A stretch of DNA of 64,000 bases from Thermothelomyces thermophilus ATCC 42464 (taxonomy: Eukaryota; Ascomycota; Sordariomycetes; Sordariales; Chaetomiaceae), in assembly GCF_000226095.1 (NCBI RefSeq), contig NC_016477.1, forward strand, positions 372,001-436,000, in the 5' to 3' direction. Both the position numbers and the translations under genes were made by a program. Below, one piece after another: positions 38,441-49,438 of this stretch. The first letter of the stretch is position 1; the number at the start of each line of letters is the position of its first letter. The notes beneath the pieces are model-generated. The model was not told where the DNA came from and did no database searches. It was given only the letters and a program-made list of their open reading frames with translations.

Positions 38441-39043
38441 GAAAACCTAGGATAGAACTAAAGACGGCGCCCTAGTTAATAGCATCGACAGTATCATTAA
38501 TCTATAACAAGGGTATAGTAGGCGCCCCTTGCCGCTCTTACTACTTAACCTCCTCTAACTCGTCTAAGGTCGATAGATTACGTGCCACCATATTAGCACC
38601 TTTCTCTACTAAAAACTCCTTCTACTGACGAAGACGCCGGAGCTGTGTAAGCTTTTTAGACAACTTATGCTAGGCTTCTTCTAGATAGCGTTAGGATTTA
38701 TCTAGCTTAAGTTCGATATAACGTTTAGCATCTTTGATACGATGCTGCTCCTAGAGAATGCGATCTACTAGAATAAATATTAGGAATCATATTCAAAAAA
38801 AAAAAAAAAAAAGAGGGAAAAGGAGATATACTTATAGGAAGAAAGTAGTATACTAGAGCTATTGTAAGAACAACCTTAACGAACGTAGGCTTTGTAACGC
38901 TTTGTACACGCGATCATTTTACAGACAAGGCCTTATAATATATACTAAGAGCAAGGTATAATAATAAAACTATTCTTAGCAATATTCTAAGCAAGGGAAG
39001 TATAGTAACGTATAGAATATAACTTCCGTTTCTCTATTAGCAT
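38394..39043 (-). pseudogene. Antisense Zn(II)2Cys6-like / coiled-coil gene of element C
   Basis: Minus strand, two exons: 39043-38854 and 38767-38394, 188 codons in all. From ATG 39043 a basic leader of about 30 residues precedes a cluster at 38953-38864 with spacing C-x2-C-x6-C-x8-C-x2-C-x6-C. Two positions are still Cys and four read Tyr. The 86-nt intron has GTATAC, a long T tract, a CTAAT branch-like site and TTCTAG. Splicing keeps the frame into a coiled coil (KEFLVEKGANMVA, LSTLDELEEV) ending at TAA 38396-38394, inside the pol chromodomain. RIP stops show the copy is dead. The spacing is that of GAL4-type fungal regulators; the function is inference. Confidence 0.6.
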
Positions 39044-39170
39044 TTTGTCAACATGGCGACTACAATATAGAAATAAGAAGAATACAATACTTACAAGCGA
39101 AGGGTTATTAGCGCTATTTGAAACGGCCTAAGAGGGCTTTCAGGTCAAAAGCCTTGAAGGAAGGGCATCG

Positions 39171-39618
39171 TGTCACGAATAAGCATATAGACGGCCCGGC
39201 AGGCTGTAGCCAGGACACGGGACATTCCGATAGCCAATTACTTGACGGACTAATCAGAAGATTATCACTACTAAGACTAAGGTCTTCACTAGTGATAATA
39301 ATATATTACCATTGACAACGCGGAATCACGGAGCGAAAGGAGAAATGGTACTAGTAATAACTATTAAAGAAGGACAGATAATTATATATATATAGCTAGC
39401 TAGTCACTCGTTATAATAGACTCTAGGAGTTTACCAGTGATAGCAACCCACAATTATAGTACTTATACCAAGCATCGCTAACTACTGTGAGAGATAACTC
39501 TAGTGTTGTTGTGAACCCTTTGGCTTCACCGAATCCCTTAGACGACCTGTACGCTTGTCTTGCTTGATTTACCTTTGTCTGAACCCTTTTAGAAGAAGTC
39601 TGAGCTGGGTTCGTCACA
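39171..39618 (+). repeat. 3' LTR of element C (type 2)
   Basis: 448 bp, begins TGTCACGAATAAGC, ends TTCGTCACA, and is followed by ACTTA. A purine-rich tract (GAAGGAAGGG, about 39157-39166) precedes it, as expected for plus-strand priming. Confidence 0.92.
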
Positions 39619-40250
39619 ACTTATTATAGAAACTACTTTCTTTAATATAATTTAAATTTATAACTACTAGTTTCTTAATATCTATTCTTAGGTATATAAA
39701 ATAATACTAAAGAACATTACTAATATATAAAGAAGGGCTAGGCTAATTTTATTTAACCTAATAAAGGTTCTTAACCTTTATAAGTCTAATATAGATATAC
39801 TAGAAAAGAAGGTATCTTTTTATTCTAATAGTAAAGAGATACTCTTTTAATTTAATAACCTTATAAAGGAACTATCTAGAGTTTATAATAGCCTATTAAA
39901 GAAGGTAATTACCTATCTAAAATAAAACTTTCTAACCTTATAAGTAAATAATCTTATACTCTATCTTCCAAACTAAGAGCTTATTAAAAGGAGGACTAAT
40001 AGTTAGAAAAAGACTATTAAAAAGCACTTTAGCAAGGTATATATACTTACTATTATAGCTATCTAGGAAAAGATAGATAAGAGAGCTACAAAGGAGGAGG
40101 AAGAATAGCAGTAAAAGGTACGGTATACGGCATTATAGGGAAAGGTAGGCTTTATAAAGCTAGTATATAAGGAGATACCTATAGACTACTCTATATTTGA
40201 CTGACTCTAGGAGTGTTAGCTTACAAATAGCTTTAATTGACTATGTCCTT
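39619..40250 (+). pseudogene. Transposon-like relic at the edge of the AT-rich block
   Basis: The plus strand at about 39840-40215 reads as one frame with RIP-type stops: a helical segment, then TIKKHFSKVY, a Lys/Glu run (DKRATKEEEE) and ALQGKVGFIKLVYKEIP near 40130-40180. It resembles the charged C-terminal part of fungal DDE transposases, but this is only an impression. No terminal repeats were found. Confidence 0.4.
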
Positions 40251-41583
40251 ATTAGTATTGTAAGCTGTATATTACCCCTGAATTTGGTAGAGATTTGGTG
40301 GCCGAATTTGGTATATGACCAATATGGGTATGATTGACGTTATATACTGTATGTACATATATACATGCACGCATATACTATGTATCCGTACCTATGGTGT
40401 GATGGCGTGGTGTGACTGGCGCAAAGAAAAATGCCCGGGCTATGTATGTATAGAGACAATTACTTGTTTTCTGAATTCTGGCTCCCTCATGGCGGACCCA
40501 GTGACTCGGGAGCGAAATCCTGAGCTGCGGATGATTCGTCTTCTGCTCCTGCGGCGTGGCCAGGTGACAGAACGGCCAAGAGGATCGTTACAAACGAGTA
40601 GGTGAATGTGCGAGGCAACCAACCATGCCTCTCCCAACTCCAATAGTACGTCATAGCGTTCCGGGCTGTTCAAAGTGGGGCCGCGAGCACTAACTAGGAA
40701 CCTTTTACCAACCTTGAACTTACGCAGTAGTGTATGTATAGTATGTATGTATGTATGTATGTATGTATTGTACATACAGTACTAGTTAGGAAACCAGGGC
40801 ATTGAGTTGCCCATGACAGCTGAAGGGGTCTCCACCATTGTTTGCTCTTCAGCACTCTCTCCTAAATTTTGGCAACGGCATCTGGTACCTTAAGGTATTG
40901 CAGTGCATCGATTGCGGGTGGTTGGCATTCGCTATTCTCAGGTAAATCCCGACTACCATCCTGCGCCTTGCACCTGGCTGTGCCGCCGAGCTGACGGTTG
41001 TCAAACAAACCAGTCCCGCAGGTGCTGGCTGCGCTGAAGCCCGGTCGGTTGCCAAACAACATACCTTGCTGCGTATCTCTGCGCTAGGCGGCCTTTGCTA
41101 ACCACACAACCACCAACCCAGTTCCTTCTAGACTGCTCGCTTGTAAATTTTGCAAATCCTGCGTTTTTCACCTCTTTAACACCCGATCACCAAATTGATC
41201 TAGCACTTCACCGAGGCGAACTTTTTTCCCTCCCTCGCCGCCCTCGCGCTGGTTGGTCTGCCCCGCATCGCGTGTTCTTGTCCCAACACAACAGGTTCCA
41301 GGGCACCGACCGACTTTCTGCCTGATACTCTGTTTCGCGACACTACTAGTTCTCCGAACACCTAGGCGTTGCCTTTTTTTCTCACTCGGCGTATACTCGA
41401 CGAAGCTCTGCGACGAGGCGAACTCGAGAATTCTCCCCCTTTACCCGTTCGCTTACCACTCGCGGATGCGTCTGCAGTACTCACGGGAATAAAATCCAGC
41501 GGCTGATGAGGTCGTCCGCCCTGCTGCCGTCACCGCTTTTCCCCCCTCGCCTCTCCGCTAGTTGACCTCTCAGCGGAGTCAAG
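40251..41583. other. Intergenic / 5' flank of the J-domain gene
   Basis: Normal-composition DNA with no supported gene. It holds a (GTAT)n tract at 40741-40767 facing an inverted TACATAC. Pyrimidine-rich sequence (about 41330-41560) just before the start codon at 41584 is typical of a fungal core promoter and 5' UTR. Short open frames here have no family resemblance. Confidence 0.6.
40741..40767. repeat. (GTAT)n microsatellite
   Basis: About seven GTAT units, followed after TTG by TACATACAGTAC, forming a partial inverted repeat. Similar GTAT/ATAC pairs recur in other intergenic regions of the window. Confidence 0.85.
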
Positions 41584-44471
41584 ATGGTCAAGCTAGACTA
41601 CAACCGGGACTACTATGCAGATCTTGAACTTCCGGGACCGGTGGACATTGCGGAAGTGAAGAAGCAATTCAAGAAATTAGGTGAGTTGAGGCAGAAAGGG
41701 AGGTGGAAGAACAATTGAGAGCCCGTTACTGACACCAGCACCAGCACTGAAATGGCATCCAGATCGCAACCCGGGGAAAGAGGAGGAGGCCAAGGAGAAG
41801 TTCCTGGTCATCCAAGCCGCCCACGAAATCCTGACCGACCCCAACACCAAATCTAAGTTCGATGCACACCGTCAGCGAACCCCGAAGCCGGGAGCGTCGG
41901 GCGTCAGAGGCAACCCTTGGCAATACACGGCGCAGGAAGTTAACCAGAAGTTTGGCGTTCCCCCGCGACGGCCCCCCATGCCGACTCGCCCGCCCGCGCC
42001 GACGGCAGCGGCTTCGACGAAACACTGGGACTGGGCACACAAGGCCAAGTCCAAGACAGATAATTTGAGAGCGAATATGGAGGCATGGGAACGCGCAAGG
42101 CCGCAGAGCAAACCATCTCAGCCCAGCGCTTCGGCTTCCGCGTCCAGTGCACGTCCACCCAAGCCGCCTCCTAGGGAACCACCTATCCCACGGACGGCGT
42201 CACAGGCCAGGAGGCAGGAGGCAGCATTCGGCTCCAGGAAGAGTGGCTATGCCCCGGCATCACCTGCGGGGGACGAACCGCCGGTCAAGAATCGGCACTA
42301 CAACTCTGGTACCGATGCCGCTGAGGCGAGCAAGTCCACGCCCGCGTCTACGGATGACGACCCTCTGAGTTCCCTATTCAGCGAGACATTTCTGGACAAC
42401 CGCCAGCGTACGCCGTACGCTGCTAACGTCGGCGAGAGAACCAACCCGTTCGAACCGCTTAATATCAACCGGGCTAAGAGCATGAGAGACGGGCCGAGAA
42501 GGTTTCAGGAAGGTGCTGCCGATACGCCTCCGACCCCGCCTCCTCGACAACGCAGTGCTAGTACTGGCTCGGAGAACATCAAGAGGTCGACGGATGAGAT
42601 CCCTAGGCCCAGCGAGCAAAGCGCCACAAACGGGTTCCAATACCACTCACGAGCAAGCGCGCGGTACAGTCCGAGGGGGGCCGATACGAACTCGGCTCCG
42701 CCGACCGCAACCTTTTCCGGCCCAAACAGCTCGACCTCCTCCGTCAATAGCAGCACGAACGGTAAGGTCCCAGCTCCGCCTATGTGATGTGAGGTTGCTG
42801 ACAGGTTTTTTTTCAGCGACGGTCAACGGTGATGCTTCGGATCAGTCAAAGCAGGGCACCAAATTGTATGAGTCTCCTCTCTCTTTCGACCATCGCGGTT
42901 TCTACACCGTCTACCCAGCGCAGTCGACACCCCAATCACCACACTCGAATAGCCGTGTTGGTGTAGGGTCGAGCGGCGTGAATAATACCAGCTTTTCAGC
43001 CTACAAGTCTGACGAAGATGTCCTCCCGACTCCCAGTGGAGAGGGACCAGCTTTCGTCGCCAACCCATTTGAAAGAAAGTTGCATGCACAGTTGCAGCAC
43101 CTTCTGCGGGCCGCATCGCAGCCAGCACCAACTACTATGCCACCGAGGAACAGGGGTCAACAGAGCAACAGGTGTACTAACGGCGTCTACCGCAACAGTT
43201 TCTCGGTTCCCACAGACGGTAAAGACACGGCAGCCCACCAGGCTCGCTTCACCCGAAACAGCGCCGATAATATCAACACGCGGTTCGTGGCGGAGGAGAA
43301 GGAGAGTTTCAACTTCCAGTTCAGCGCCGGGACAGCGGGCTCTGTAGACGACAGCTTTCTTCGGGCCAAGCAGCGCGCTCGCGGCGGCGGACACCATTCT
43401 CCGCTTAGGAACGAGTTTACGCCGTCGGCTGAGCCGGGCAGCGGTGCCGAAAAGTCCAATGCCGAAAAATCCAGTGGTGCTCAGCAGGCCGAGCCCGCGA
43501 AGAAGCAGGGAGACTTCGTTCCCGAGCAGTGGAAGGAGGCTTTTGGGCCTCATATATTTGTGCCGCCTCAGCCCGGCAAAGCGTCGACCTCGCCTACTCG
43601 CCCCATCCGGCCGATCAAGAAACCACGGCCTGTCCGGATGACGGCGGGGACGGCCGGGATGGTGGACGATGAGGAGACCAGCGGGGAGGACAAGTCCAAG
43701 GCAAGTACACCCGCCTCCGGCATAAACGGTTCCAGGAGCCCGAATGCCATGGACATCGACACGCCGCCTCCGGAACCCGCAGGCCCGCAAGCCGGCGCTC
43801 CTCGGAACATCAACGTGGAGCCCACGAAACCCGAGTGGCGGCCGGGCAACGGTGCGACGGCCGAACCTAAGCTCGGCGCGGGCTTGAAGGCCCCCAACCT
43901 CAACCCCACCTCAGCCGGCTCCGAAGACGCCGAAGACTTCGTCCGGCCCTTGTTCTCGGAGTTCCGCAATGTGGAACCGTTCGCCCCTCCAAAGCCCTCC
44001 GGCCTTGGTTCCTTCGCAGATCTCAGCTCCAACCTGCCCTTCCCGAGCCGCCCATCCGCAAAAATCCCGCTTGCCTCCCACGGAAACCAACAGGAAAAAC
44101 CGACCGCGAAGCAACTCGATGTCCCCAGCCCGCCCACAGCACCTCGCCCGCCCGCGAGCCTCTGCATTCCTGGCGCCAAGGTCAGCGCGCCCGCGTGGAT
44201 GAACTACGTTCGCGAGTTCGAGGCCTATATGACATCGTGGTCCGAGTTTAACCGGCGGGTGACGGACCACTTTGCCGCGCGGCAGCGGCAGAATGAGGGC
44301 AACGGGCTGGGGTGGCTGAACACAAGGGGCGGAGCGGGCGTTGAGAACTACCTGAGGGCGCTCGAGGTGGACAAGATTGTGCGGCAGAAGTGGATGGCTG
44401 CCTGCGAGGCGCATGAGCTGCATTTCAGGGAGTATCTAGGGGTGAGGGAAAGGGTCTTGGGTGGCAGCTGA
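41584..44471 (+). CDS. J-domain (Hsp40-type) protein with long disordered region
   Basis: Three exons: 41584-41680, 41745-42761 and 42817-44471, giving 922 residues. Both introns (64 and 55 nt) have good GT-AG ends, and the frame is continuous. The N-terminal J domain (about 1-70) starts MVKLDYNRDYYADLEL and carries the HPD motif at 37-39 (KWHPDRN), which stimulates Hsp70 ATPase. About 700 residues rich in Pro, Ser, Gly and Thr follow, without recognisable domains. The last 90 residues look folded and helical (YVREFEAYMTSWSEFNRRV, then DKIVRQKWMAACEAHELHF). There is no signal peptide, membrane segment, Gly/Phe region or zinc domain, so it is a class C J protein. The partner and location are not evident. 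Confidence 0.9.
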
Positions 44472-46207
44472 GAGGGGTGATCGTTCTGTGTGTGCGAGTG
44501 CGGGCGACAAGCGTTCGGCGTTTCGAAGAGGTGCGGTCGCGAAGTTGGTTTTTCACATTTTCTCCCTTTTTTTTTTTTTTTTATTTTAATTTCTGTTGCC
44601 GAATTCTGTATCTGTATGAGCGGCTGCGGTTCATCACGCTTCCCCGTCACTTCCTCTCCTCTTTTCTGTTGGTTTCGGCCTTGGGCATGACTGGATAGGG
44701 GCATTTATATCCGCGTGCGTCTCTTGGCTGGATGCGCTGATGACATGTATCTGATACCCAAAGAGAATCGAGGACGGGTGGGAGGCGTCTCTGGCGTTTC
44801 AATTAGACTCGGGTGGGTTGTGAGGTTTTTGTGTCTTGGTCGTTCGAGGAGAGGTACAGTAACCCATTCTCCCAAATATCTCCTCTCCGTATGTACAGGA
44901 GCATCGGGGGTAAGCTACCGGCGCGAGAGAGAGAGGGTGGGGGCTTGGATTCGAGTTATTCCCGGGTGTCATTTCATCGTTTATATATAAGCCCCGTTTT
45001 AAGTATACCGTCTCTCGGAATGGCTTCAGAAGGGTCAGGTTCAGGCAGGCAGTTAGAAGGATTGATTTGCCGTGTCAGAAGGTATTCCGCAGCGGCTGGC
45101 CACGTGAACGGCGTGGAAAATACGACTGCATGAGCGTATAATCACTCCTCACTTCGGTCTCCATGAAACCCGTCGTTCGCCAGCCATCCTTGGCGTCTTT
45201 GTGTTGGTTGAGTGTTTGTTTGTCGTCTCGCTCTTCATCCCATCGAGTCAAAGGTAAAAGTAAATGGTCGGTGTATGGGCCATAAGTTGATCCTCACGTG
45301 GTAGGTACATACATACAAGAGAGCACGCATGTGGGTCTTGCTTTCTGTGTCTTTGGTTGTGGTTCGTGTGTGTGCGTGAGCAAGTTGACCCGAGGATCTC
45401 GAGCTTGAATTTGTGGAGTCGTTTTCGAGACTACAGAGTAAAGTACGACTGGGTTTCTGCTCTCGCCGACTGATATTCAATCATCAGAAATGCCGGAGCG
45501 AATTGGAAATTGAAACTCAATTCAAGAACTCGCCAGAACGCCACGTCCTTGTACTAGAGCTCTCCTCAGTTTAGGTGAGTAGGGAGACTGAAATTGGTAC
45601 GGCAAAGTTCAAGGGCTCGGTGAGGAGTAAGCCCATGTGACGGAGACTTCCTGCCCAAGGAGATCCCTGGACCCTGAATATCGGTATATCGCGGCGTTGG
45701 CTTCGATAATTGCCATCATCCCGCTGCGCCCCGCCAATCGGGTTATCGGCCGCGTTGCTAACTTTTGATACGAAGCCGTGCCTCGCAAGGCAGCACGAGG
45801 ATTTCGTGCACCTCATTTCAGGTACTGTACCTCAGACCGAGTGTCGTCGGGAAGACCACGACCTCCACAATCGAGCCCATAAGTCAGTGCAGAGGCCCGC
45901 GCCTGCACCTGTGCAGCGATTGTGAATGCGGTCAGCGCTCGCTCTTTGCCGGAGATTGCGCACCACCACGAGCAACTCCCTCGTCGCAGACTCCGCTAAG
46001 AAGAGTGCCACCCTTCGATCAGCAACGCGACCTGGCTCGCCGCTGGGCCACCGCACTGCCGTACGCTTCCTCGGGCCCGCTTCTCCTGGGACCTGGTTTT
46101 ACGCGGCTACGCCCGCGCGCTTCCAGTCTTCATCCCCGACTTCCGGAGCATCTCCTTCCCCTCCCCCTAACGTACCCGTCAACCGTTCTTCCGACGAGAC
46201 CGAGACG
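44472..46207. other. Intergenic: 3' flank of J-domain gene and 5' region of NMA111
   Basis: A T-run (44569-44582) follows the J-domain stop. No separate gene is supported. The last 280 bases (45926-46207) are open and in frame with NMA111, from an ATG at 45926; see the NMA111 entry and findings. Confidence 0.6.
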
Positions 46208-49200
46208 ATGAACGGCACCAGCCAGATGACCACCCGTTCCAAGCGCAAAGAGCCGCCATATGCCGTCGATGGCCGGCGTTCGAAGCACCAGCGCTCCAAT
46301 GGAGAGGAGTCCTCCGCCGGCGAGAACACCTCAATCGTGCAGGACGAGGCAGACGGCGGGTTTGACGACTACGAAGACCATCGGTTGCCGGCCGTCCTCC
46401 CCGCCGGTCCGGACACGGCCGAATGGCAAGCTACCATAGAGAAGGTGGTGCGGAATGTCGTCTCAATACGCTTCTGCCAGACGTGCTCGTTCGACACGGA
46501 CCCGGCGCTGACCAGCGAAGCGACTGGGTTCATCGTCGATGCCGAGAGAGGGTGAGATCGCATGCGCCTTGAGATCCGTTCGTGCCAAATCCCCAGCTGA
46601 CCGTGGCACAGTTATATCCTGACCAACCGCCATGTCGTCGGCTCGGGCCCGTTCTGGGGCTATTGCGTTTTCGACAACCACGAGGAGGTCGACGCCTACC
46701 CGGTGTACCGTGACCCTGTCCACGATTTTGGTTTCCTCAAATTCGACCCAAAGGCCATCAAGTACATGCCCGTGACCGCGCTGCCGTTGCGGCCGGACCT
46801 TGCCAAGGTTGGCATCGAGATCAGGGTGGTCGGCAACGATGCCGGCGAGAAGCTCAGCATTCTCTCCGGCGTCATCAGCAGGTTGGACCGCAACGCGCCC
46901 GAATACGGCGAAGGGTACAGCGACTTCAACACGTGCTACTACCAGGCCAGCGCAGCGGCCAGCGGAGGGAGCTCCGGCTCTCCGGTGGTCAACATCGACG
47001 GGTACGCCGTCGCGCTGCAAGCAGGCGGCAGAGCAGACGGTGCCGCCACCGACTACTTCCTCCCGCTCGACCGGCCGCTCCGAGCGCTGAAGTGCTTGCA
47101 GGAGGGGAAACCGATCACCAGAGGCGACATTCAGTGCCAATTCCTTCTCAAGCCGTTCGACGAGTGCCGGAGGCTAGGTTTGACTCCCAAGTGGGAGGCC
47201 CAGATGCGAAAGGCCTTCCCCAAGGAGACGAACCTGTTGGTCGCGGAAATCGTTCTTCCCGAAGGTCCATCGCACCGAAAGATTGAAGAGGGCGACGTGC
47301 TGATCAAGGTGAACGGCGAGCTGCTCACCCAGTTCATCCGCCTGGACGACATCCTGGACTCCAGCGTCGGCAAGCCCGTCAAGCTCCTCCTCCTCCGCGG
47401 CGGCCAGGAGGTGGAGGTGGAGATCGAAGTCGGTGATCTGCACAAGATCACCCCGGATCGGTTCGTCTCCGTAGCTGGGGGTAGTTTCCATAACCTCTCG
47501 TATCAGCAAGCCCGGCTCTACGGCGTCGCCTGCAAGGGCGTCTATTCGTGCGAGCTTGGCGGATCCTGGCGGTTCGACAGCGCCGAGAGTGGCCACATCA
47601 TCTGCTCCGTCGACAACAAGAAGACGCCCGACCTTGACACGTTCATCGAGGTGCTCAAGGGCATCCCGGACAAGTCGCGCGTCGTGGTTACGTACAAACA
47701 CCTGCGCGATATGCATAATCTTCACACCACCATCATCTACGTCGACAGGCATTGGTACAAGAAGATGAAGCTGGCTGTCAGGAACGACGAGACCGGGCTG
47801 TGGGATTTCTCCAACCTGGCGGATCCCCTCCCGGCAGTCCCGCCCGTTCCCCGGATGGGCGAGTTCATCAAGCTCGAGAACACGTCGCACCCCGCCATCG
47901 CCGACCTGGTCCGGAGTTTTGTTCAGGTACACTGCTCGATGCCCGTCAAGCTAGACGGCTTCCCCAAGAATAGGAAGTGGGGGATGGGAGTGGTGATCGA
48001 CGCGGACCAGGGGCTCGTGTTGATATCGAGAGCCATCGTCCCGTACGACCTCTGTGATATCACCGTCACCATCGCGGACTCGGTGGTCGTCGAGGGCAAG
48101 GTGGTGTTCCTCCATCCCCTCCAGAACTATGCCATCATCAAGTACGACCCGAGCCTCGTCAAGGCGCCCGTCGCCAGCGCGAAGCTCAGCGCCGAGCCCC
48201 TCACGCAAGGCGCTTCGACTTACTTTATCGGCTATAACCGGATCGGGCGCATTGTCCACGCGGCGACGACAGTCACCGAGATCTTTGCCGTGACGATACC
48301 GGCCAACCCGGGGGCGCCCAGGTACCGGGCCATGAATGTCGACGCCATCACGGTCGAGTCGAGCCTGAGCAACCAGTGCGGCAGCGGCGTGCTCGTGGCC
48401 CAGGACGGCACCGTCCAGGCGCTCTGGTTGACATACCTCGGCGAGCGCAACGCGTCGACCCATCGCGACGAGGAGTACCATCTCGGGTTCGCCACGCCGG
48501 CGTTATTACCCGTCGTCAGGCAGATCCGGCAGGGTCTCATCCCCAAGATCCGGATGCTCTCGGTCGAGTTCCGCACCATCCAGATGTCGCAGGCCCGGCT
48601 GATGGGCGTGGCCGAGGAGTGGATCCAGCAAGTCGCGCTCGCCAACACGGCGAACCACCAGCTCTTCATGGTGACCAAGCGCACGTTCGAGCCCAACGAG
48701 CGGGAGGAGGCGGGCCTGCGCGAGGGCGACATCCTGCTGAGCCTCAACGGCAACATCATCACCAAGACGTCGGACCTGGACGTCATGTACGAGCACGAGG
48801 AGCTCGACGCGATCGTGGTGCGCGAGCGCCAGGAGCTGCGGCTCAAGCTGGCGACGGTGGCGGCCGACGACGTCGAGACGACGCGGGCCGTCTCGTTCTG
48901 CGGCGCCATCATCCACGCGCCGCACCACGCCGTGCGCCAGCAGATCAGCAAGCTGCACAGCGGCGTCTACGTCTCGGCCAGGACCAGAGGCTCGCCGGCG
49001 TACCAGTACGGCCTCGCGCCCACCAACTTCATCACCCACGTCAACGGCAAGGCGACGCCGGATCTGGAGTCCTTCTTGGCCGAGGTGATCAAGATTCCCG
49101 ACAATACCTGTACGTTCTCCGCCTCCTCTTTGCTTTTTCCTTTTCTCCTTTTTTTTTCTTTTTTTTTTCTTGTCGTGCGGTTATTGATCGGTCTTGGTTT

Positions 49201-49438
49201 TGCAGACTTCCGGCTCAGGGCTATGACCTTTGACAGCGTCCCGTGGGTTGTCACCATGAAGAAGAACGACCACTACTTCCCAACCATGGAACTGATCAAG
49301 GACCCCAGCGACGAATGTGGCTGGCGGCGGATCACGTACGAAGGCGGAAAGGTGATACAGGGAGAGGGGCCAGACGGGGTGGTAGGCCCCGCTGGTGAGA
49401 GCACGGATATGGACATGGACTGCGAGGTGTGTGACTAG
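46208..49438 (+). CDS. NMA111: Nma111-type nuclear HtrA-like serine protease
   Basis: Exons 46208-46551, 46612-49109 and 49206-49438, giving 1024 residues, the usual length for this family. The first protease domain has the catalytic triad His122 (TNRHVVG), Asp153 ([11 protein letters not shown]) and Ser236 (GSSGSP). A PDZ domain follows at about 325-390, then a second protease-like domain without an evident triad, and PDZ domains at about 795-850 and 880-945. The end matches family members ([16 protein letters not shown]). A bipartite basic signal (KRK at 12-14, RRSKHQR at 23-29) fits nuclear location. Yeast Nma111 promotes death under stress and degrades Bir1. The chosen ATG has A at -3; an in-frame upstream ATG at 45926 adds 94 residues resembling a mitochondrial presequence. 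Confidence 0.95.

Larger units (their letters stand above)
32025..39618 (+). mobile_element. Element C: complete chromovirus-type Ty3/Gypsy
   Basis: 7594 bp with type 2 LTRs and the exact target duplication ACTTA at 32020-32024 and 39619-39623. The gene order is the same as in B, including the Cys/His linker, the chromodomain and an antisense gene before the 3' LTR. The 5' LTR is far more mutated than the 3' LTR: it begins TATTACAAATAAGC, where the 3' copy has TGTCACGAATAAGC. It carries many more stops than B, so it was exposed to RIP longer or more strongly. Confidence 0.92.
1..40250. repeat. RIP-mutated AT-rich retrotransposon block
   Basis: The whole stretch is TA-rich, and ancestral CAG, CAA and TGG codons of transposon proteins appear as TAG or TAA stops. 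Zinc-knuckle Cys codons appear as TAT or TAC. These are C-to-T changes at CpA, seen on both strands, which is what repeat-induced point mutation does in Pezizomycotina. No intact host gene was found here. Coding remnants belong to at least four LTR element families nested in one another. The composition changes abruptly at about 40250, where ordinary CA and TG dinucleotides return. Such blocks are normally H3K9-methylated heterochromatin; that is inference here. Confidence 0.93.

Noticed and set aside
42996-44423. Long minus-strand open frames opposite the J-domain gene
   Set aside because: They mirror the codon bias of the GC-rich plus-strand gene, have no splice logic or domains, and vanish at its intron.
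46463-49039. Minus-strand and +1/+2 frames across NMA111 and its exons
   Set aside because: Shadow frames of a well-identified gene; compositions are Arg/Ala/Gly-rich without any family match.
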